Of a DNA stretch of 64,000 nucleotides, positions 1 through 9,171 are shown one piece after another. Position 1 is the stretch's first letter; every line of letters begins with the position of its first letter. Both the position numbers and the translations under genes were made by a program. This stretch comes from JADJYF01 sp965278995 (lineage in GTDB: Bacteria; Pseudomonadota; Gammaproteobacteria; Ga0077536). Below the pieces are notes generated by a model, which searched no databases, was not told where the DNA came from, and worked only from the letters and a program-made list of their open reading frames with translations. The DNA lies in assembly GCA_965278995.1 (NCBI GenBank), contig OZ257136.1, positions 4,340,001 to 4,404,000 of the forward strand. The letters run 5' to 3'.

Positions 1-249
1 CTGCAGCGAGACGAAGCTGCCGTCACTGAACTTCACTTGAACGCGTCCGCGTTCGGTGACGATGGTGTCGCCAGCGTCGACGACCTGGCCTTTCTTGAGC
101 GGGCTCGAATCGCCGCCGGCATCGCGCAGACTGACTTCGCCGAAAGCAAACTGGACACGGCCGGCAGCAGCAAGCGCGTAGCCTGGCGCCGTACCGACGG
201 CAACCGCAATGGCAAGTGCCAGCGGGCGGGGTTTAAAAATTCTGGTCAC
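1..249 (-). CDS. FecR-domain protein, N-terminal part (runs off left edge)
   Basis: The reading frame opens with GTG at 249 and stays open to base 1, giving 83 visible codons. The product starts VTRIFKPRPLALAIAVAVGT, a typical Sec signal peptide ending near YALA. After it comes a FecR-like beta fold: 'VQFAFGEVSLRD..GG', then 'LKKGQVVDAGDTIVTERGRVQVKF'-type spacing (a small residue block followed by GDxIxTxxxGxVQVxFxDG). FecR domains of this kind occur in exported proteins and are not limited to the iron-citrate regulator. It sits 25 bp downstream of the TPR/beta-barrel gene on the same strand, so the two are probably cotranscribed. The C-terminal part is outside the window, so the full architecture cannot be judged. 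Confidence 0.75.
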   Translation of the reverse strand, partial: MTRIFKPRPLALAIAVAVGTAPGYALAAAGRVQFAFGEVSLRDAGGDSSPLKKGQVVDAGDTIVTERGRVQVKFSDGSFVSLQ

Positions 250-274
250 GGGCTGCTCCTTCGGTGTCGCGGTT

Positions 275-1597
275 CTAGAACCGCATCGTCAGGTCGATTC
301 CGGCGACTATCCGGTCATAGTCGTTGATCGCGATATTCGAATCGTTGTTGGTATAACTGATATTCGGTCTGACCTGCCAGTTCTCGGCCGGCGTATATTC
401 GACGCCGCCAGTGACAATGAACTGCGTGTCATCACGCGTTCGCAGAAAGATGGCGTCATCGCCGTGATAATCGCGCTGTTCGAACGCGACGCTGGCGAAG
501 CCGCGTATGCGGGTAGCCAGCTCGAGACTGCCGCCGATGCGCCCGCCGTAGAGGTCGTGGCCGAACTGCTGGAAGTCGTTGTCGTCTTCCTCTTCGATGC
601 CGCCATAAAAACCGGCGTAGATCACCGCTTCGCGCTTGTTGCCGATTGCGCGCAGATAACCGGCCGAGGCCAGATAGCGATTGGCATCGCGATTCGACAG
701 GTCGGGGTAATCAATCTGATTGGCTTGCAAGGACAGATTGAACCGGCTGCGATTGTCGATGGCATAAGTCCACTCGCCGAAGCCGCCGTAGACATAGCGC
801 AGGCTATCCTCATCGACGCTGAAATTCTCACCTTGTGCGGCGAGCGTGAACTGATGCCGGCCGCGCTCGGTGCGGATGCCACCGTAAGCGTAGGCGTCGG
901 TGGTACTAAACGGATTTTCGGTGCCGCGGTAATAACCTCGTGCACCGCCAACCAATGAGTACTGCTTGTTCAACGGATGCGTAATATCCAGGCCGCCAGC
1001 GACCAGCGCATAGGGCGATTCGCTGGACTGCGCCTGATCGACGAGCTGGAACACCAGATTGTTGAAGAACGGGATGGCGACACTGCTTTGGTCGGTGCCT
1101 GAATTGGTGTTGGTGTCGTACCCACCAGCGATCGACAGGTAACCGCGGACGCGGGTACCGCCACCGCGCGCCCGTTCGATCAAGGATAGATACTTGTCAA
1201 GCGTGGCGGTGGCGGTCTCCGGTACATTGCCGCTCGCTTTGACGTGCTCGATCTCGCGCCGCGCCGTTTCCAGTTCGCTCAAGGCGAAGTAAGCGCGTGC
1301 GATTTCAGCGCGCGCCAGGCTGTTGTCCGGTGCTACCGCCAGCACTCGCTCGAGCGCGAACACCGCCTCGCCAGGGTGCCCGGCATCGAGTGCCGCAATG
1401 CCCAGCAGATAGTCGAACTCGGGATTGCCAGCCTCGGCATCCTCCAGCGGGGCGAGCAGCTCGTAAGCGGCTGCGGCGCGGTTCTGGCTGAGCAACTCAC
1501 GGGCCTGATTGTGAATGGCTTCATCAGCATGGACATTGCCGAGGCTACTGCCGAGGGCGACTGCCAAAGCTATCAGGCGGGGCTTGAAGAGCGTCAT
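275..1597 (-). CDS. Exported TPR protein with C-terminal outer-membrane beta-barrel
   Basis: 440 aa. A signal peptide (about residues 1-24, ending NVHA) is followed by TPR-like helices at about 27-150 ('EFDYLLGIAALDAGHPGEAV', 'ARAEIARAYFALSELETARR'). From about residue 155 the pattern changes to alternating beta strands with many Tyr/Phe/Asn residues ('YLSIAGGYDTNTNSG', 'GVEYTPAENWQVRPNISY'), and the chain ends in Phe (LTMRF), the usual C-terminal signature for Bam-inserted barrels. This resembles the DUF560/Slam-like group (TPR plus 12-14 strand barrel). Those proteins can export surface proteins, but the function here is not established. It probably forms a transcription unit with the downstream FecR-domain gene. 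The start ATG at 1597 fits the signal peptide. Confidence 0.75.
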   Translation of the reverse strand: MTLFKPRLIALAVALGSSLGNVHADEAIHNQARELLSQNRAAAAYELLAPLEDAEAGNPEFDYLLGIAALDAGHPGEAVFALERVLAVAPDNSLARAEIARAYFALSELETARREIEHVKASGNVPETATATLDKYLSLIERARGGGTRVRGYLSIAGGYDTNTNSGTDQSSVAIPFFNNLVFQLVDQAQSSESPYALVAGGLDITHPLNKQYSLVGGARGYYRGTENPFSTTDAYAYGGIRTERGRHQFTLAAQGENFSVDEDSLRYVYGGFGEWTYAIDNRSRFNLSLQANQIDYPDLSNRDANRYLASAGYLRAIGNKREAVIYAGFYGGIEEEDDNDFQQFGHDLYGGRIGGSLELATRIRGFASVAFEQRDYHGDDAIFLRTRDDTQFIVTGGVEYTPAENWQVRPNISYTNNDSNIAINDYDRIVAGIDLTMRF

Positions 1598-1629
1598 GCG
1601 GGCTGATTTCCAGATCTCGAAATACCTTG

Positions 1630-1656
1630 ATTATAGCAACATAAGCCGTTAATCAA
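1630..1656 (-). promoter_or_regulatory. Candidate sigma70 promoter of the TPR-barrel/FecR unit
   Basis: On the minus strand a perfect TATAAT lies at 1635-1630, with TTGATT 15 bp upstream (1656-1651). The surrounding DNA is clearly AT-rich compared with the genes. The spacer is short, so the -10 is firmer than the -35. The predicted start is about 30 bp before the ATG at 1597. The rest of 1598-1814 holds no gene that I can support. Confidence 0.45.
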
Positions 1657-1814
1657 CATGATTTAATTTATTCGGCGCCCGCCACGGCTATAGCGCTGGG
1701 AAAACGTCAGGCAGTTTAGCAAGCGAGGTCAACCGGAAATGTGGTCTATTGCGCGCTGCGTAAAAGAATTTCGCGCCGTTGCGGTCGTTCGGCGAGAGCC
1801 GCCGTCCGAAGTCT

Positions 1815-2858
1815 TCAGGTTGGGCTGTGATAGCGCCGGCTATGCTCGTGGACCGTATCGACCAGCACGGCAACGTGCTCAGGCGGCACGCCGGGGGTGA
1901 CCCCGTGGCCGAGATTGAAGATGTGACCATTTCCCGCACCGTATGCATCCAGGACCAGGCGCGCTTGTTCGGCAACGATGGCGGGTGTGGTCAGCATCAC
2001 GGCCGGGTCGAGATTCCCCTGCAGCGCGACCCTGTCACCGAGGCGGGCACGGACGCCGCCGATATCAACGGTCCAATCCAGCCCAACGGCGGCGCACCCG
2101 CTGGCGGCGATCGAATCCAGCCATACGCCACCGCCTTTGGTGAACACAATCACCGGCGTCGTGGCCGGTAAAGCGCTGACGATCTGCTGCATGTAGGCAA
2201 GTGAGAACTCGTGATAGGTGCGGTGCGGCAGAGCGCCACCCCAGGTGTCGAACAACATCACGGCGTCGACGCCAGCGGCAATCTGGGCCGAGAGATAGGC
2301 GGTAACCGCGCGCGCCAGCTTGTCGAGCAGCAGGTGCGCGTGTTTCGGCGATTCGAGCACGAGACGCTTGATGCGCGTGAACTCCCGGCTGCTCTCGCCT
2401 TCGACCATATAAGTGGCCAAGGTCCACGGGCTGCCGGCAAAACCAATCAGCGGGACACGATCACGGAGTTCGTGGTGCAGCAGCGCAACGGTATCGATGA
2501 CGTAACGCAGTTCCTGATGGGGATCCGGTACCGGAAGCTGCTCGATCTGCTCCGGCGTCGTGATCGGCCGCAGGAAGCGCGGGCCGACGCCTTCTTCCAG
2601 GGTCAAGCCAAGGCCCATCGCGTCAGGAACGGTCAGGATGTCCGAAAACAGGATGGCAGCGTCGAGCGCGTAGCGGTCAAGCGGCTGCAGGGTTACCTCG
2701 CAGGCCAGCTCGGGCGTCTTGCACAGGGTAAGGAAATCACCCGCGCGCTGACGTGTCGCACGATACTCCGGCAGGTATCGCCCGGCCTGGCGCATGATCC
2801 ATATCGGTGTGCAATCGACGGGTTGACGTGCGAGTGCACGCAGAAAGCGATCGTTCAT
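1815..2858 (-). CDS. hemE: Uroporphyrinogen decarboxylase
   Basis: 347 aa, the usual family length. HemE decarboxylates the four acetate side chains of uroporphyrinogen III to give coproporphyrinogen III in cytoplasmic heme synthesis. The N-terminal signature PIWIMRQAGRYLPEYR is present, as are 'DAAILFSDILTVPDAMGLGL', 'GFAGSPWTLATYMVEG' and the C-terminal 'GNGHIFNLGHGVTPG'. It follows gltD by 22 bp on the same strand, so it is probably the last gene of a gltB-gltD-hemE transcript. This neighbourhood is also known from pseudomonads. The identification is secure. Confidence 0.97.
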   Translation of the reverse strand: MNDRFLRALARQPVDCTPIWIMRQAGRYLPEYRATRQRAGDFLTLCKTPELACEVTLQPLDRYALDAAILFSDILTVPDAMGLGLTLEEGVGPRFLRPITTPEQIEQLPVPDPHQELRYVIDTVALLHHELRDRVPLIGFAGSPWTLATYMVEGESSREFTRIKRLVLESPKHAHLLLDKLARAVTAYLSAQIAAGVDAVMLFDTWGGALPHRTYHEFSLAYMQQIVSALPATTPVIVFTKGGGVWLDSIAASGCAAVGLDWTVDIGGVRARLGDRVALQGNLDPAVMLTTPAIVAEQARLVLDAYGAGNGHIFNLGHGVTPGVPPEHVAVLVDTVHEHSRRYHSPT

Positions 2859-2880
2859 TCAGTTGACGCCCAACGTTGAC

Positions 2881-4329
2881 TCAGGGCAGCGGAGTCGGGA
2901 GATCAGAAGCGCCCATCAGATACTCGTCGACGCAGCGCGCGGCGGCGCGCCCTTCAGCTATCGCCCATACGATCAACGATTGTCCGTGTTGCATGTCGCC
3001 GGCCACGAACACGCCCGGCACCGAGGTTGCCCATTCTCGGTCGCGCTTGACGTTGCCGCGGTCGGTCATCGCGACACCGAGTTCGCCCAGCATGCCACCC
3101 GGTTCCGGACCGGTGAATCCCATCGCCAGCAGTGCGAGATCGCACGGCAGCTCATGATTCGAGCCAGCGACTTCGACAAAGCTTTGCCGACCATTGACGT
3201 TCTTCATTTCGACTTCCACGAGTTCAAGTGCGGTGACCTGACCATTCGCGTCGCCGACAAAGCGCTTGGTCGATACCGAATAGACCCGAGCTCCGCCTTC
3301 CTCGTGCGCCGAGGCGACGCGATAGATGCGTGGCCATTCCGGCCACGGGTTATCGTCCGACCGCAGCTGTGGCGGTTGCGGCATGATCTCGAGACTGGTT
3401 ACGGAAGTAGCGCCATGTCGATGCGAGGTGCCAAGGCAGTCGGCACCAGTGTCGCCGCCACCGATGATGATGACGTGTTTGTCTTTGGCCGAAATGAAGT
3501 CGGCGTCGGCAATCACATCGCCTTCGCAGCGGCGATTCTGCAAGGTCAGAAACTCCATCGCGAAATGCACGCCCTTAAGGTCGCGACCCGGCACCGGTAG
3601 ATCGCGGGACAACGTCGCGCCGCCGGTCAACACCAGCGCATCGAAGTCGCGTTTCAGATCTGTTACGGCGCGATTGACGCCGACGTTGGCGTTCACTTCG
3701 AACTGGATGCCTTCGTCCCGCAACTGTTGCAGGCGCCGGTCGAGCACGCGTTTCTCCATCTTGAATTCGGGGATGCCGTAGCGGAGCAGACCGCCGATAC
3801 GGTCGTCCCGCTCGAATACCGTCACGCGATGACCCGCGCGTCGCAACTGCTGCGCACAGGCCAGACCCGCCGGCCCGGAGCCGATCACGGCAATGGCCTT
3901 ACCCGTTTCATAGGCAGGCGGCAGCGCTTTAATCCGTCCTTCGCTGAATGCGCGATCGATAATCGCAAGTTCTACTGCCTTGATGGTCACTGCATCGTCG
4001 TTGATGCCGAGCACACAGGCGCCTTCGCAGGGCGCCGGGCACAGGCTCCCGGTGAACTCAGGAAAATTATTCGTTGCGTGAAGACGTTCGATCGCTTCGT
4101 CCCAGCGATCCCGGTAGACCAGATCGTTCCAATCCGGGATGAGGTTCCCGAGCGGGCAGCCTTGGTGACAGAACGGGATGCCGCAATCCATGCAACGTGC
4201 TGCCTGCGTGGTGAGTTCCGGCCCAGGCATCTCGGCCATGACCTGACGCCAGTCACGCAAACGCTCGGTGACTGGACGATAAGGCTGCTTGGCACGCCGG
4301 GCTTCGAGGAAGCCGGTGACTTTAGCCAT
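2881..4329 (-). CDS. gltD: Glutamate synthase [NADPH] small subunit
   Basis: 482 aa. This FAD/NADPH-binding beta subunit passes electrons to GltB for conversion of 2-oxoglutarate and glutamine to two glutamates. The N-terminal region carries the cysteines for the low-potential 4Fe-4S clusters (CMDCGIPFCHQGCPLGN and LCPAPCEGACVL). These are followed by an FAD-binding GSGPAGLACAQQLRRAGH and an NAD(P)H-binding 'IIIGGGDTGADCLG'. A C-terminal 'GVFVAGDMQHGQSLIVWAIA' closes the FAD site. The start overlaps the gltB stop by 8 bp, which suggests translational coupling of the two subunits. Confidence 0.97.
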   Translation of the reverse strand: MAKVTGFLEARRAKQPYRPVTERLRDWRQVMAEMPGPELTTQAARCMDCGIPFCHQGCPLGNLIPDWNDLVYRDRWDEAIERLHATNNFPEFTGSLCPAPCEGACVLGINDDAVTIKAVELAIIDRAFSEGRIKALPPAYETGKAIAVIGSGPAGLACAQQLRRAGHRVTVFERDDRIGGLLRYGIPEFKMEKRVLDRRLQQLRDEGIQFEVNANVGVNRAVTDLKRDFDALVLTGGATLSRDLPVPGRDLKGVHFAMEFLTLQNRRCEGDVIADADFISAKDKHVIIIGGGDTGADCLGTSHRHGATSVTSLEIMPQPPQLRSDDNPWPEWPRIYRVASAHEEGGARVYSVSTKRFVGDANGQVTALELVEVEMKNVNGRQSFVEVAGSNHELPCDLALLAMGFTGPEPGGMLGELGVAMTDRGNVKRDREWATSVPGVFVAGDMQHGQSLIVWAIAEGRAAARCVDEYLMGASDLPTPLP

Positions 4330-7300
4330 GAGCGGCCTCCATCACGGCCTGTTCCTCGGACATACCGGTACGGCGCGCTTTTTCCAGCGCTTCAAGCACG
4401 AGTCTGTAATCGGTGGGCATGACCTTCACGAACTTATCCTTGTGCTGCTGCCAGGCGTTGAGGATTTTCTGGGCAACAGCGCTCTGCGTGTAACGCAAAT
4501 GGTTTTCCAGCATCTCGCGCACGGCTTCCGCTTCGTCGTCGTCGACGAGTCCGGAGAGCTCGACCATCTCGGTGTTGCACCGCGTGGTGAAGGTGCCGTC
4601 GGCGTCGTAGACATAAGCTCGACCGCCAGACATGCCGGCGGCGAAATTACGCCCGGTGTGGCCGATGATGACGACCCGCCCTCCCGTCATGTATTCGCAG
4701 CCGTGATCACCGACGCCTTCGACAACGGCATCCGCACCGCTGTTGCGCACGCCGAAGCGCTCGCCGCCGATGCCTCGGAAATATGCTTCGCCGCTGGTTG
4801 CACCGTATAGAGCCACATTGCCGATGAGGATGTTCTCTTCGGCAACGAAACTTGCCTGGCGTGGCGGATAGACGACGATCTTGCCGCCTGACAATCCCTT
4901 ACCGACATAGTCGTTGGCGTCGCCTTCCAGCGTGAGCGTCACGCCGTTAGGGATGAAGGCGCCGAAACTCTGCCCGGCCGAGCCGTTGAAATGCAGCTTG
5001 ATGGTATCTTCGGGCAGACCGGCGGCGCCATGCCGACGGGTAATTTCATAACCAAGGATCGTGCCGACGGTGCGATTGACGTTGCGTATCGGCAGGGTCG
5101 CGTCGACCGGCGTCTTGTTCTCGATGGCTTTGGCACACAGTGGCACGATGGTCGTGCGGTCGAGTGAACGCTCCAAACCATGGTCCTGTTCACGCACACA
5201 ATGCGTGGCGACGCCCTCCGCAACGGCCGGCTGGTGCAGGATCTGATGCAGATCGAGACCACGTGCTTTCCAATGCGTCACGGCCGGTTCGACGTCGAGC
5301 AGATCGACTCGACCGATCATGTCTTCGATGCGCCGTACGCCGAGTTCAGCCATGTATTCGCGCATTTCTTCGGCAATGTATTCGAAGAAGTGCTCGACGA
5401 ACTCTGGCTTGCCGGCAAATTTGGCGCGCAGGACAGGATTCTGTGTAGCAACGCCAACCGGACAGGTATTCAGGTGGCACACACGCATCATGATGCAGCC
5501 CATCACGACCAGCGGTCCGGTCGAAAAGCCATATTCCTCGGCACCGAGCATGGCCGCGATGACGCAATCGCGGCCGGTCTTCATCTGACCGTCGACCTGG
5601 ACCACGATGCGATCGCGCAATTTGTTTTCGACGAGCACCTGTTGGGTCTCGGCGAGGCCGAGCTCCCACGGCACGCCGGCATGTTTCAACGAAGTCACCG
5701 GCGAGGCACCGGTGCCACCGTCGTAACCGGAGATCAGCACGACGTCGGAATGCGCTTTGGCGACACCTGCCGCGACTGTACCGACACCCACTTCGGCGAC
5801 CAGCTTGACGTGAACGCGCGCGGCCGGATTGGCGTTTTTCAGATCGTGGATCAGTTGTGCCAGATCCTCGATCGAGTAGATGTCATGATGCGGCGGCGGC
5901 GAGATCAGGCCGACGCCCGGCGTCGAATGTCGCACCTTGGCGATTTCCGGGTAGACCTTGTGGCCGGGCAGTTGACCGCCTTCGCCGGGCTTGGCGCCTT
6001 GCGCCATCTTGATCTGGAGATCGTCGGCATTGACGAGGTATTCGCTGGTTACACCGAAACGCCCGGAGGCCACCTGCTTGATGGCACTGCGTCGCGAATC
6101 GCCGTTGGCATCAGGCAGATAACGCGCCGGATCTTCACCGCCTTCGCCGGTGTTCGAACGCCCGCCGATACGGTTCATGGCGATCGCCAGGGTTTCGTGC
6201 GCTTCGCGACTGATCGAACCGTAGGACATCGCGCCGCTATGGAAGCGCTTCATGATCGACGCCACCGATTCGACTTCCGCCAGCGGTATCGGTGTACCTT
6301 TCGACTTGAAGCGGAACAGTCCGCGCAGGGTTGCGCGGTGCACGCTCTGGTCGTCGACCAGACGGGTGTACTCTTTGAACACGCTGTACTGGCCGGAGCG
6401 CGTCGCATGCTGCAGCTTGTAGACTGTCTCCGGATTGAACAAGTGGTATTCGCCGTCCCGCCGCCACTGGTATTCACCGCCCCAGCGAAGTTCAGGGCGC
6501 TTGACCACGCGCGTGGGGTAGGCATCGTGATGTCGCAGGCTGACTTCCTGCTCGATTACGTCGAGCCCGATGCCGCCAATGCGTGACGCGGTATACGTGA
6601 AATATCTGTCGATGAATGACTTGTCGAGCCCGATGGCTTCGAAGATCTGCGCGCCGCGATAGGACTGCACGGTCGAGATACCCATCTTCGACATGACTTT
6701 GAGCACGCCCTTGCTGGCCGCCTTGATGTAGTTACGGACGGCTGCGTCGTGAGCGGTCTCGCCAGCTTTCTGGCCGGTGACTTTGCCGAGTATGCCCTGG
6801 CGCAACATGTCGTCCAGCGTTTCGAGCGCGAGATACGGGTTGATGGCGCCGGCGCCGTAGCCGAGCAGCACCGCCAGATGGTGCACTTCGCGTGGCTCAC
6901 CGGATTCGACGACCAGACCGACACGGGTACGCCGGCCGTTCCGGACCAGATGATGATGTACGCCGGCGGTGGCCAACGCCGCGGGTATCGGCGCGCGCGA
7001 TTCGCTCAGTCCGCGGTCAGACAGAATTACGAACGTATACCCGGCATCGACGGCCGCGTCGGCTTCGGCGCAGATTGCCGCCAGCGCCGAGCTCAGACCT
7101 GCCGCGCCATCCGCGACCGGATAGGTCGTGTCGATGGTGCGCGTGCGGAAACCGAGTGTATCGACATGCCGGATCTTCTCCAGATTCCGATTGTCGAGTA
7201 TGGGTGAGCTCAATTTGATCTGACGGCAGCTCGCTGGATTCGGCTCAAGCAAATTCCCGCCAGGCCCCAGCGGGGTCGAGATCTGGGTGACCAGTTCTTC

Positions 7301-8932
7301 ACGAATGCCATCCAGCGGTGGATTCGTCACCTGAGCGAACAGCTGTTTGAAATAGTCGTAGAGCAAGCGAGGCCTTTCCGATAAGACCGCCAGCGCCGCA
7401 TCGGTACCCATCGAACCGGTAGCTTCCATCCCGCTTTGCGCCATCGGCAACATGAGCAGGCGCAGGTCCTCGTGCGTGTAGCCAAACGCCTGCTGACGCT
7501 GAAGCACGGTTTCGTGATCGGGCAGATATACGTTCGGCGGCTCGGGCAGCGCCTCGATCGAGCGCTCATTGTCGGCCAGCCATTCTGCATAGGGGTGCTG
7601 GTCGATGTACTGCTGCTTCAACTCGGCGTCGTCGATGATTCGCCCTTGCTTGGTATCGACGAGAAAAATCCGCCCCGGATGCAGGCGTTCCTTGATCTTG
7701 ACGTTCTCTGGCAGGATATCGAGTACGCCGACTTCTGACGCCATGATGACGAGGTCGTCCGTCGTCACGTAGTACCGCGAAGGTCGCAGCCCGTTCCGAT
7801 CGAGGACAGCGCCGATCACATTGCCGTCAGTGAAAGCGATCGAGGCCGGACCATCCCACGGCTCCATCAGGCAGCTGTGATATTCGTAAAAGGCTTTGCG
7901 TGCCGGGTCCATCGCCTCGTGACCGCTCCACGCTTCCGGGATCATCATGAGGATGGCGAGCGGCAGCGGCCGACCGGCCATGTGCAGGAATTCCAGCACC
8001 TGGTCGAAGCTGGCTGAATCCGAATTGCCTTCCAGCACGATAGGGAACAGCTTCTCGAGATCCTCGCCGAACAAATCAGACCGGCACAGCGCTTCGCGCG
8101 CGCGCATCCAGTTGATGTTGCCGCGCAGGGTATTGATCTCACCGTTATGCGCCACGAGGCGGAACGGATGGGCCAGCGGCCACGACGGGAACGTGTTGGT
8201 CGAAAAGCGCTGATGCACGAGCGCGAGCGCACTGGTGAAATGTTCGTCCGACAGATCGGGGAAGAACTGCTCGACCTGCTCAGCAGTCAGCATACCTTTG
8301 TAGACCAGCGTGTTCGGCGACAGACTGGGCAGGTAGAACAGTGCTTTCTCGCTCAGGCTGCTGTCCCAGATGGTGTGTTCTACGCGTTTGCGGATGATAT
8401 AGAGTTTGCGTTGGAACGCAGCATCATCGACGACGTTCGGGGCACGTCCGATGAAGATGTGCCGAAATACCGGCTCTCCGGACTTGGCCGTCGGACCGAT
8501 CATGGAGTCGTCGGTGGGGACATCGCGCCAGCCAATCAGGCGCTGGCCTTCTTCGGCGATGATGCGGGCAAATTCGCCCTCGCAATAAGCTGCTTGTGCC
8601 GGATCGCGGGGCAGGAAGACCAGCCCGGCGCCATATTCGCCGGCGGCCGGCAGGGTGATACCAAGGTCGGCACAGCGGCCGCGCAAAAAGCTGTCCGGCA
8701 TCTGCACCAGAATTCCGGCGCCATCGCCGGTATTTTCTTCGCAGCCGCAGGCGCCGCGGTGCTCGAGATTCTTGAGCACGGTGAGGGCCTGATGAACGAT
8801 GGCGTGGGATTTCCGCCCTTTGATGTCGACAACAAAGCCGACGCCACAGGCGTCATGCTCGTAGCTCGCATCATACAGGCCACCGGCGGCGGGACCACCG
8901 GCGTGTGGAAATCGAATGCGATCAGAATTCAT
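4322..8932 (-). CDS. gltB: Glutamate synthase large subunit
   Basis: 1536 aa from the ATG at 8932. Family domains are in order: class II glutamine amidotransferase, central domain, FMN/3Fe-4S synthase domain and C-terminal GXGXG beta-helix ('GYDGGTGASPVTSLKHAG' synthase motif). The catalytic Cys is residue 29 (EHDACGVGFVV), so a 28-residue propeptide would be removed. A longer frame opens with TTG at 8995. I reject that start because the best promoter predicts transcription from about 8999, and the ATG at 8932 has GGAGG about 10 bp upstream. First gene of a gltB-gltD-hemE unit. Confidence 0.96.
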   Translation of the reverse strand: MNSDRIRFPHAGGPAAGGLYDASYEHDACGVGFVVDIKGRKSHAIVHQALTVLKNLEHRGACGCEENTGDGAGILVQMPDSFLRGRCADLGITLPAAGEYGAGLVFLPRDPAQAAYCEGEFARIIAEEGQRLIGWRDVPTDDSMIGPTAKSGEPVFRHIFIGRAPNVVDDAAFQRKLYIIRKRVEHTIWDSSLSEKALFYLPSLSPNTLVYKGMLTAEQVEQFFPDLSDEHFTSALALVHQRFSTNTFPSWPLAHPFRLVAHNGEINTLRGNINWMRAREALCRSDLFGEDLEKLFPIVLEGNSDSASFDQVLEFLHMAGRPLPLAILMMIPEAWSGHEAMDPARKAFYEYHSCLMEPWDGPASIAFTDGNVIGAVLDRNGLRPSRYYVTTDDLVIMASEVGVLDILPENVKIKERLHPGRIFLVDTKQGRIIDDAELKQQYIDQHPYAEWLADNERSIEALPEPPNVYLPDHETVLQRQQAFGYTHEDLRLLMLPMAQSGMEATGSMGTDAALAVLSERPRLLYDYFKQLFAQVTNPPLDGIREELVTQISTPLGPGGNLLEPNPASCRQIKLSSPILDNRNLEKIRHVDTLGFRTRTIDTTYPVADGAAGLSSALAAICAEADAAVDAGYTFVILSDRGLSESRAPIPAALATAGVHHHLVRNGRRTRVGLVVESGEPREVHHLAVLLGYGAGAINPYLALETLDDMLRQGILGKVTGQKAGETAHDAAVRNYIKAASKGVLKVMSKMGISTVQSYRGAQIFEAIGLDKSFIDRYFTYTASRIGGIGLDVIEQEVSLRHHDAYPTRVVKRPELRWGGEYQWRRDGEYHLFNPETVYKLQHATRSGQYSVFKEYTRLVDDQSVHRATLRGLFRFKSKGTPIPLAEVESVASIMKRFHSGAMSYGSISREAHETLAIAMNRIGGRSNTGEGGEDPARYLPDANGDSRRSAIKQVASGRFGVTSEYLVNADDLQIKMAQGAKPGEGGQLPGHKVYPEIAKVRHSTPGVGLISPPPHHDIYSIEDLAQLIHDLKNANPAARVHVKLVAEVGVGTVAAGVAKAHSDVVLISGYDGGTGASPVTSLKHAGVPWELGLAETQQVLVENKLRDRIVVQVDGQMKTGRDCVIAAMLGAEEYGFSTGPLVVMGCIMMRVCHLNTCPVGVATQNPVLRAKFAGKPEFVEHFFEYIAEEMREYMAELGVRRIEDMIGRVDLLDVEPAVTHWKARGLDLHQILHQPAVAEGVATHCVREQDHGLERSLDRTTIVPLCAKAIENKTPVDATLPIRNVNRTVGTILGYEITRRHGAAGLPEDTIKLHFNGSAGQSFGAFIPNGVTLTLEGDANDYVGKGLSGGKIVVYPPRQASFVAEENILIGNVALYGATSGEAYFRGIGGERFGVRNSGADAVVEGVGDHGCEYMTGGRVVIIGHTGRNFAAGMSGGRAYVYDADGTFTTRCNTEMVELSGLVDDDEAEAVREMLENHLRYTQSAVAQKILNAWQQHKDKFVKVMPTDYRLVLEALEKARRTGMSEEQAVMEAAHG

Positions 8933-9005
8933 CCCGTTGATTGCCTCCACAGGGTCTGGGCGGTCGAGGTCGAAACGCCGCAGGAACGCGCGCAAAAGGA
9001 CGGCG

Positions 9006-9035
9006 ATTATATGCTGCCCAGCACAAAACTGTCAC
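9006..9035 (-). promoter_or_regulatory. Sigma70-type promoter of gltBD-hemE
   Basis: On the minus strand a perfect TATAAT (9011-9006) is preceded after 18 bp by GTGACA (9035-9030). The predicted start is near 8999, which leaves an untranslated leader of about 65 nt before the chosen gltB ATG at 8932. The remaining bases up to damX (about 9040-9171) contain no supportable gene. Confidence 0.65.
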
Positions 9036-9171
9036 TAAATAAGCGGCATACGTAGCCTGTTTCACCCTGCGCCAAATGATTCCGCCTGGACTAAAACAGT
9101 GCGCGACATCGCGCTGCGCTGGTGCGGTTTCGAGGTGCCTGGGCAGCCCCGCGCGGGTTCCCCGACCGCGG

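Noticed and set aside
5180..6586. Long plus-strand open frame (468 codons) opposite gltB
   Set aside because: It lies wholly antisense to a strongly conserved enzyme gene, and its translation looks like a His/Asp/Arg-rich shadow with no domain.
8933..8995. TTG start for gltB at 8995
   Set aside because: The best promoter starts transcription at about 8999, which would leave no leader; the ATG at 8932 has a good ribosome site and a normal propeptide length.
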